Shown here one piece after another: positions 22,084 through 31,000 of a stretch of DNA of 64,000 nt. The notes below the pieces were generated by a model. It was not told the DNA's origin. It saw only the letters and a program-made list of their open reading frames with translations, and searched no databases. Origin of the DNA: Branchiostoma floridae (lineage: Eukaryota > Chordata > Leptocardii > Amphioxiformes > Branchiostomatidae); assembly GCF_000003815.2 (NCBI RefSeq), contig NC_049986.1, positions 1,153,927 through 1,217,926 on the forward strand, read 5' to 3'. The position numbers and the translations under genes were made by a program. The stretch's first letter is position 1; each line of letters starts with the position of its first letter.

Positions 22084-25000
22084 CAAGATAAATAATAGAT
22101 AAATAACGGGGGCCGCCCTAAGATGCCCCCTGCCCTAAGATGCCCGGATTTTTACACATATTCAGTTCCTTTTTCTTAAGACAGAATTTTCACAATAATG
22201 TTGGTAGCGCCGAATCACTGTGGTCACCTGTTACTAGGTATGGTGGCTCGTGTCCCTAAATATACAACCTGTACAAAACAGCCGCACAACTGTCATACAC
22301 ATAAGAAATAAAGCTTCATAAAACACTTTAAATATTGGTCTTCAAATGTTTGTTGAGTAGAAGACCGGCCATAGAAAAAACAACATAAGCATCACCGCCG
22401 TTGTTTCCCCCAGGGAGTGTGGCCCCGCAGGTGGCAGACGAGCGAATGCCCCAAAAATTTGTTACTCTAACAAAGGATTCGTACCGTCTATAAAAATCAC
22501 CCGATACTGTTGTCATTAGCGTTTCTTGTCGTTAAAAATGGGAAATCATTAGGCGATAGTATCGGGTACAGATTACGATCCAGTGTTCCAGATCGCTGCC
22601 ATTAGCGAAGCTTGTCGGTGGCAGATTAATGACGGTAAATTAGACGCTGTGACGCGCATTGCGTGATGGGAGTCGAGCTGACCAGCTGATCACTTCAAAC
22701 AAAATGGCGGCCCCCTTTTTGTAGCGATAGCCCGGTATCCAGCCGTATATAGCTCCCGGGTCTGTACTGTTCTCTCCGTATCAATATTAGCTCCCGAGCA
22801 CTGTCCCGAGTCTCTTCTGTTCTCTCCGCAAATGGCAGACGAGTCTTGGGAGCTACAATATGGCTGGATACCAGGCACGATGTAGCCTTATGTAACGTTA
22901 CGATGTAAAATCAAGTACGCGTACGTAACGTTTATATATTATATTTTCAAAAGATGATAGCATCCGCGATGATAGCACCACATTGATACTGATAGGAGCC
23001 ATAGTGTTGATAGTTGCTTGTGGCACGAGGTATATTCACATCGGTAACCGCAAAATCTCGGCGTGCAATTACGGCTGCCATCATGTCAACGCTCCCGATG
23101 ACCCTGCCCTACAGGTGCACCTAGGTGAGTTTCAGTTTCAGTTTATTTATTTTGCCAGGAATACATATAACGTATTAGTTATAACGTTTTCATCATCACC
23201 ACAATTAAATTATGCACAGTGTGTTTTTGTCTCTAGAACTGAACTCTTGTTTTCCTTATAATGATCGCCTTGAAGATGTCACTGCAAATATAAACATTGA
23301 TTCAATTAAAGTAAGCTCCCATATATAAACTAGACAGTCAGTATCATGTGTCAAATACAAAGTTACATAATCGAGGTCCTTGTAATAAATAAATAGCAGC
23401 AACTCTCAAATTTTGGGAAACCAACCTTGTGTTCAAATTGAAACTTTCAACTCTGCTCTGTCAACTTTGTATCAAAGTGTCTTTTTGGATCAACAACACA
23501 TGATTGCAACTTGAAAATCTTCATTATAACTGAATTAGCTCTGACATTTATGTGTCTAGAAATATGGCTAATAATCTGTTGTCTATTTGTAAGTGTACCA
23601 TCAGGGGCTATGTAGACTGTACATGGAACTGTCAGAATGTCTCACAGTACCAGAGTAAGAGAAGCCAGCATTTTCATTACTTTATATTCTGGGTTAGGTA
23701 AAGCTTTATGTATAATCATACTTCAATACCTTATGTAGTACACTAATGTCAAAATTGAATTGAAAATAAACTTGTGTTGGTCAGCTGTCTTGGTCAGCCT
23801 TCCCTGATATGAACTCCACCAGAGTCAACAGAAGACTGAGCTCTGGTAGTTTACGTTGGCCGAATTCTTTGGGTGGTTTTATAGTACAGGGTTGGTCTTT
23901 AAAATCACAGCAAAATGTCCTTTTCCCTGCTAGTAGTGCTACAATGAAATTAAATCCCAGCGAACTTAAAAGCAATTTTCAAATTATACTATAACTTATA
24001 GGTTGACAACCGCTGTTTGTGCAGGGAAGCTTTGTAGTTTAATGATCACCAGTGCAGGTATGCAGGAAAAACAGTGATCCCAAATACATTATTATTATTA
24101 TGATTCGGGTACTTTAGTATAAGCACGATGTCAGGAACACATTTAGAGTCAATCTCAATTGCATCTCCATCTCTCTAGACCAGATACTATCAAAGCCTTA
24201 CACTCGTTGCTAAAAAAAAATCAACTTTTTGCAGGGCAACGAGTGTAAGGAGGGCCAGTTAAGTAATAAGGGCAAGGTATGGTGCCCAGGCTGTAACCAT
24301 ATGCATCCCGCTTCCACAAAAAATTCAATGACGGCTGAGCGGGAAGGTGGAGAATGTTGGGAAGCAAATAAAGCTGACACTCTTGTGTGCTGTATTTTCC
24401 CACTAATAAAGATGTCTACCAGCAATATTTGCCCCTTGAAATACAGAGGAAGTATACGTAGCATATAATAATTTCATAATATATGGTGGATTTGGTGAAA
24501 GTTCAGTGAACGATATGTTACAAAATTTCCTGCTTCTGCCTCTGCATCTGGTTGTTGTATGTGCAATCCACCATGGTTCACACGACATCCTTGATTGTAA
24601 AATTCTAGCTCATACTGAATCAAAATGGAAATTAAACTAAATTTTATGTGTTGTCCGCCTTCATGTATCAAGTATTTTAGCATAATCAAGACCCCCATGT
24701 AGACCCTCTTTTAATAATATTGGTGCTGTCAGTTTCAAACTTCAGATTATTGTCACACGTCTGCATTTGTCACTCATTCGCCACATCCCTACTCAACTCC
24801 GAGTTCCGGGACTGGTTGCCTCCCCTTCGGCAGGACATTTCGAAATGACAGACCCGCAACTCACACAAACTTGGACATCTTGCTAGTCTGTACAATGTTG
24901 AATAAACTTGAAACTAAACTTGAAACTAAACACACATGTACATTGTCCCTTAGCTGAGCATAAACATTCTAGTACACATGGCACACACATTCCACACATT

Positions 25001-28000
25001 TATAACACCTTTATAATGCAGGGTTGAACAAGTCCACTTGCAATTAATTATATACAATTAGGCCTAGGAAAAAAAAATGTTGTGTTTCCTGTTTCAGCCC
25101 TGAAAAAATTAGGGTCGGTAGGTAGGGATTATCTTTTTTTTTCTTGTATTCTTTTTTAGGCTGGCCAAAACTCTAGTGATACATATTTCAATACAGTTGA
25201 ACAAAGTAAACTGAAATGCATGCGGACACTTGTCTTTTAATGTCAAACTTTAATTTTGTGCGTGATAGATACATTTATCCTTCATTAGATAGGACAGGCA
25301 GTGTTTTACTTCAATAGGAAGCAGGCTGAATAAAAATTCTAAGTGGAAGCTATGTGACTCCACTGCCCACCCCCAAAAAAGTCTAGGGTCTGCAGTTTTT
25401 TTTAGGGTAGGATAGGGAAACAGGAAACACAACATTTTTTTTCCTAGGCCTTAGGTACAAATATCAAAATATTAAACGCAACATAATTACACCTCGTCCC
25501 GTCTCAAATGTTTCTGGAACAGCCGTCCTGTGTTTCTGTTACATTTCTGCACACAGCATAACTACACCTTGCACACACATAGATACGCCTTGTCCTGACT
25601 TAAACTTTTCTGAGGCAACACTCCTGTGTTTCTCTTACATTTCTGCACACAGCATAACTGTGTACCTTGCACACACATAGATACGCCTTGTCCTGACTTA
25701 AACTTTTCTGAGGCAACACTCCAGGACCTGTGTTTCACTTACATTTCTGCACACAGCATAACTGTGTACCTTGCACACACATAGATACGCCTTGTCCTGA
25801 CTTAAACTTTTCTGAGGCAACACTCCTGTGTTTCTCTTACATTTCTGCACACAGCATAACTGTGTACCTTGCACACACATAGATACGCCTTGTCCTGACT
25901 TAAACTTTTCTGAGGCAACACTCCAGGACCTGTGTTTCACTTACATTTCTGCACACAGCATAACTGTGTACCTTGCACACACATAGATACGCCTTGTCCT
26001 GACTTTAACTTTTCTGGGACAACAGTCCTGTGTTTCTGTTACAGTTCTGCACACACACATAGATACGCCTTCCTTGTCCTGGCTTAAACTTTTCTGAGGC
26101 AACAGTCCTGTGTTTCTGTTACAGTTCATTCATTCATTCATTCATTCATTCATTCATTCATTCATTTATTCATTCACACAACACAAAAAATGGCGATAGA
26201 AATGTTGACCCTCCAAAAGTTGCCTTCATTTAATAGATTTATTAAACCTAACCAAAAGGGGAAATGTTTCTGCTGATTTTATTTTTTTGTGGTAATCATA
26301 TCTCAAACTCTAAACTCAATACTCTTTTAGTATGATCCATAATTCCTAAATTCAGACTGGTGCAGGTAAAATTTGTCTGGTGCAGGTAATTTTAAATGTT
26401 AGGTACTTTTTATGCAGAAAAAAGTATTTCCTGATATGTAAGTTATAAAAATAGCCAACTGACTGTTATGATAATGAACTGTCATCATTGTATGATTCTA
26501 TGAATATTAACATACATTGTATTTGAGCTTCATAACAAAGTTTTCTTAATTTTCAATTGCAAGATTATAACAAATGTCATCATTAATTTGGAATTGACTT
26601 ACCTGTGGTCAATTTACACTTTATGTAAAACCCACTATTGATTTAGTTTGTTGTAGGTACAGGAACAGGTCCGGACCAGTACCTAGACGATTTTACAGGT
26701 ACAGTACAGACTACAGGTACATATATTTAGGTCCACAGCCCTACAGGGGTTATTACTGTTCTGACACTGCTTCAATATTCCTTCTTACCACATGCAATCA
26801 TAGAATCAATCAGCTTCAGTACATCGTGGTATCATAAAAAAGTCAATTTTCCTAGCCTGGGTACGATCCCTATTCTACCGGGGCTCCTTACACTCGCTTA
26901 GCCCTAAAAAAGGCCCGGTAGAAAACGGATGGTACCCAGGCTAAATTTTCCACCATTTCACAAAAAAGTTTTCAACCATGATGTAAACCGTACAAAGCAG
27001 CTGGAAACATGAGGTAAATTGAAAAAAAAAACACATTCTAAGTATATGCTAATGTTACAGAATGCCAACATTAATTCCACGGTCAAAGAAGATGTCAAAT
27101 AACAAAAAAAATTCTATTGTTCTACATTCAATACGCTATATCTGGTCATTTGTCTAACCTTCCTGGGCACTTAGATTTCATAATAAAGTTTTTTTGGCCA
27201 AACTGTTTAGTTGCACGCTCGCATCATTTTGGGGGTTCCCATAGGATTTAATCCATATATCAACATGGCCTTAGTTCAGTTTCTAGAGGTGGCCTACACC
27301 AGCCTTGCATCCAGCAACACCATTAAAAAAATATAAAATAGAAAGATGGAAGCAGTTATTGTGTACTAGTAGCACAATAAGTTACACTTTCAAACTGGTA
27401 CTAGTAGACTTGTGTGGCACACTACTGTGCTACATTGCTTTGAACCTGAATTTAACTCAATCGGATTCCTATCATAATCTGAGAGGGATGTACATAACCA
27501 CAGTTACATGTAGCCATTGTAGGTACCCATTTCCACCTAAGTGACTGAAGTGATGTCAAGTGCCTTTCCCAAGAGCACAACATCAGAGGCATGTCAGGGG
27601 ATTCAAACCCAGGACCTCTGGGTTCTCGGTCAAACAGCCTACTACTAGAAGTAACTGTTACTAGTATGGTAATATGACACCAAGGTCAGGATGACACCAT
27701 GGTTCATGTCCAGAGGATCAGGTTCTAGTCCGGACCCACTATAGTAGTATAGTAGTCCCATATCATATTTTGCGGTCTGCCTAAACACCACATACGACCA
27801 CAACAACCACAAACGACTCTAATAAGCAGTGTATATGGGGCAATGACCTTGTGTGACGCACTGGAGACAGTATACATTTATGAATTTAAAAAAACAAAGC
27901 AAGTCCTACATGCATTCACCAGTTACTTCGACTTATTTTGCTCATTTCAAGATCGAAGCAATTCATGGCCGCCATGTTGGATCGCCCGTGCTAGGAGTCT

Positions 28001-31000
28001 GCCTGTGGAAGTTCTCAATACCTTCCTCGTTTCATAGACGACAGGGCGATAAAACTATGGAAGCTGTTGATTCATAGGTTATAGCATACCGCAATTCTAT
28101 CATTGTCAACTTATAAAAACATGTACTCTAAGTGTTTTTCAGGCTCAAATGTTAGCAAGCATGATCCAACATGGTGGCCAAGAATCTCTTTCATCTTAAA
28201 ACGGAAACAACTTGAAATAACTGGTGAATACATAGGATGCTGCATTTTTTTTGAATTCATAAATGTATAAACAATGTCTCCAGAGCGTACACAAGGTCGT
28301 TGCCCCATATACACTGCATATTAGAGTCGTTTGTGGTCGTTTGAGGTTGTTTGTGGTGTTTAGGCAGACACCATATATTTTGGAGAGTGAGACATGTGTA
28401 GAGGTCTCTGTGTTACAAGTTACCATCTGTACAAGTTGGAAGTCAAACATTTAACTAAATTTTAAGTAATTTTCATTATCAACAACTAATATGCAGATAG
28501 AAAACGAAGGTGTAACATTTCAACATTTCATTTTGTTTCATCGTACTTTCTTTTTTCTCCTTTGGTATGGCTGACTGTTTAATAATTAATTTAGCAAACT
28601 ATCTCCCCTAAAAGACGGAATTAGACCAATAACTATTGTCAGTTTTTCCTGCCCGGTGCAGCAAGAATTTTGTGCCAGTCCCTGATACTAGTACTAAGTA
28701 CCCACCTAGCCAAGCATAATAGAAAGGGTACTAGTACTGATTTCAACTGCTCTGGCGCTTGATTTTGGTAATGGCGCAGTCACATTTGGTGCAGGCTGTT
28801 GTACAAATTTTCAATGCCATAGAATTTTCAATGGAACAGTCATGGTGCCTCAACAACCCATCCAGAGATCAAGGGATATTAAAATACAATGTAGGTGAGG
28901 TGAGCTAAAAACTTTTATGCAGTCTATGATGGAAAAAACAGTACATTAGGATCTAGCAATCATTCTAGGCATCCTTTTTGGTACCAAGATAGGAGCATTT
29001 TTCACAGCAATCCCTATCTATCCCTGACCTATCATGTGTCAAGACAGGAACATTTTGAGTGCACAGTCAGCATCTTGTACTGTTGTAGTCTTGTTTTTGT
29101 TTCATAGAAATTCATAGAGAACTAGGGAACATCAGCTACCGGTGTAATGACGACTACTACTATCACCGGAAGTGGACATTGAAACTAGCCCATCGTTTGC
29201 TGCCTTGTCCAGATACGAAATGTGTACGTGCAACACACAGTTAGAGCCACTCTCTAATTGCAGAAATCAAATTTTGTTCCCGTGTCATCACAGTAGTGTT
29301 TCCCTTTGTATGTCAATGCAGGGCTTTGCTGGAGAATCGCAGAACAAATCTTGCTGATTACCAATTTGTGTGCGCTTTGCTGGTGCAGAACCAACATCCC
29401 ACCACAAGGCAAAACACTGTGATTATGAAAATAAACGATTTGAAGGTAACTTGTGCATTGTTTGGGAAATATTTCAAGTTTTACAAGGAGAGTTGCATAG
29501 GGCCCCACTATAGGCGGGCTGAAACTGCAGCTGGTACACCAAAATGGCAGACTTCACTTGTGATATGGAAGCTGGTTAGTTGCTATGGGGAGGATCATGT
29601 AACTGAATAAGCCGTATAAAAGGAGGATACTAGGACCTGCCAAGGTAGCCTGCCCTTAAGCCAGCCCATATTTTCCTGGAACCCCCTGTCACTACTAGTC
29701 ATATGCAAATACATATGGGAAAATATCTCGGTATCTGGCTCACAGAGACAAGAAATATCTAAGACTTACTTGTTACTTGATAAGGTCTTCTTCTTTGAAT
29801 GGCCTGCATCAAGGAGTCTACTAAATTGAACTGAATATTGAAGCATGCAATATGGACAGTCAATAAACAGTGAATGCCTTACCGTATATCTGCCCCGATG
29901 GAACAGAGGAATATTTTAGCGGCTAAGCCATGCTCTGAATACCGCCTTATACTTTACCTTTAGACTAAAGAGCCTTCTTTCCAGGGAAGTCCGTTCCACT
30001 GCCGACCGGATAATGCCAGGGATGGACGCCAGGCCAGGCAGGATACTGGCCAGCTGCAGGCAATCGCTACAAAACAGGCCGCCATTTTGTTTGAAGTGAT
30101 CAGCTGGTCAGCTCGACTCCCATCACGCAATGCGCGTCACAGCGTCTAATTTACCGTCATTAATCTGCCACCGACAAGCTTCGCTAATGGCAGCGATCTG
30201 GAACACTGGATCGTAATCTGTACCCGATACTATCGCCTAATTATTTCCCATTTTTAACGACAAGAAACGCTAATGACAACAGTATCGGGTGATAAAAATG
30301 AAACTTCACAGAGTAATGTCGTGTATGTTTCCCAATACGTACACATTGTTTTTTTTGGCATTGTCGTATTTCGTAATGATTTTGTTAGTCAGGCATTTCG
30401 CCCATTTCCCATGAAAACACGACCTGGATTGTGAATGATTTAGCCCTCCTCGCGGGAGACGAGAAGCACACACAATCACAATTCTACTGTCAAAAGAAAG
30501 CTAAAATATCATAAAATTAGAATTTTTATTTATGTCTGTCTAAATTGGTCACCAGGTTCCGAAGAGAGCAAATTCAAAAAGGGGGGGGGGTCAAGTTAGG
30601 GCGCACTGTCTAACTCAGCTCGGACTCGGGCAGGAATTTATATTCACGATAACATCCTCGTTGTTTGCCAGTTGTAACGCGGAGGGTGAAGGGTTTATGA
30701 ACAGTATGGATGCCTTCCTTATTCAAGTATGGTCTCTAGATAATTGTGATAAAAATTCATTAATCAAAACTTGGCCACTCTTTGGCAACTAGTGATGGAG
30801 CGCCGTGAGTTCGAGCGCGTAAAAAAAACGGGCATCTTAGGGCGGCCCCTGTTATAGGAGTCGTCTGTGAAGGTAAAGGTAGTTTGTTCTTAGCTCCATT
30901 CTGATTTGATTTTGATTTTATTTTATTTATTTGTACATAAATAGGGCATGCATACGGTAAATATAACTAATAGATAAAACAAAACGTGTGGGAGAGAGGT

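Larger units (their letters stand above)
22103..30856. mobile_element. 8.7-kb terminal-inverted-repeat element in intron 2
   Basis: The left end (from about 22107) reads GGGGCCGCCCTAAGATGCCC. The right end at 30830-30850 is its complement, and a short ATAAC/GTTAT extension also matches. A second, 217-bp pair of inverted repeats lies further in (22496-22712 and 30077-30293) with one visible mismatch. No transposase is recognisable inside; the interior is a patchwork of smaller MITEs, a SINE and a minisatellite. I could not define a target-site duplication. The paired inverted repeats are plain; the reading as a single transposon is inference. Confidence 0.6.

Noticed and set aside
22216-22222. 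CACTGTG near the left end of the 8.7-kb element, like a RAG recombination heptamer
   Set aside because: A 7-mer occurs often by chance. There is no nonamer at proper spacing, no match at the right end and no RAG-like gene, so I do not claim a ProtoRAG element.
22930-23125. Frame with a hydrophobic stretch (TLILIGAIVLIVACG) ending at a GTGAGT donor
   Set aside because: No ATG, weak acceptor, and it lies inside the transposon mosaic. It could be an exon only if transcripts show it.
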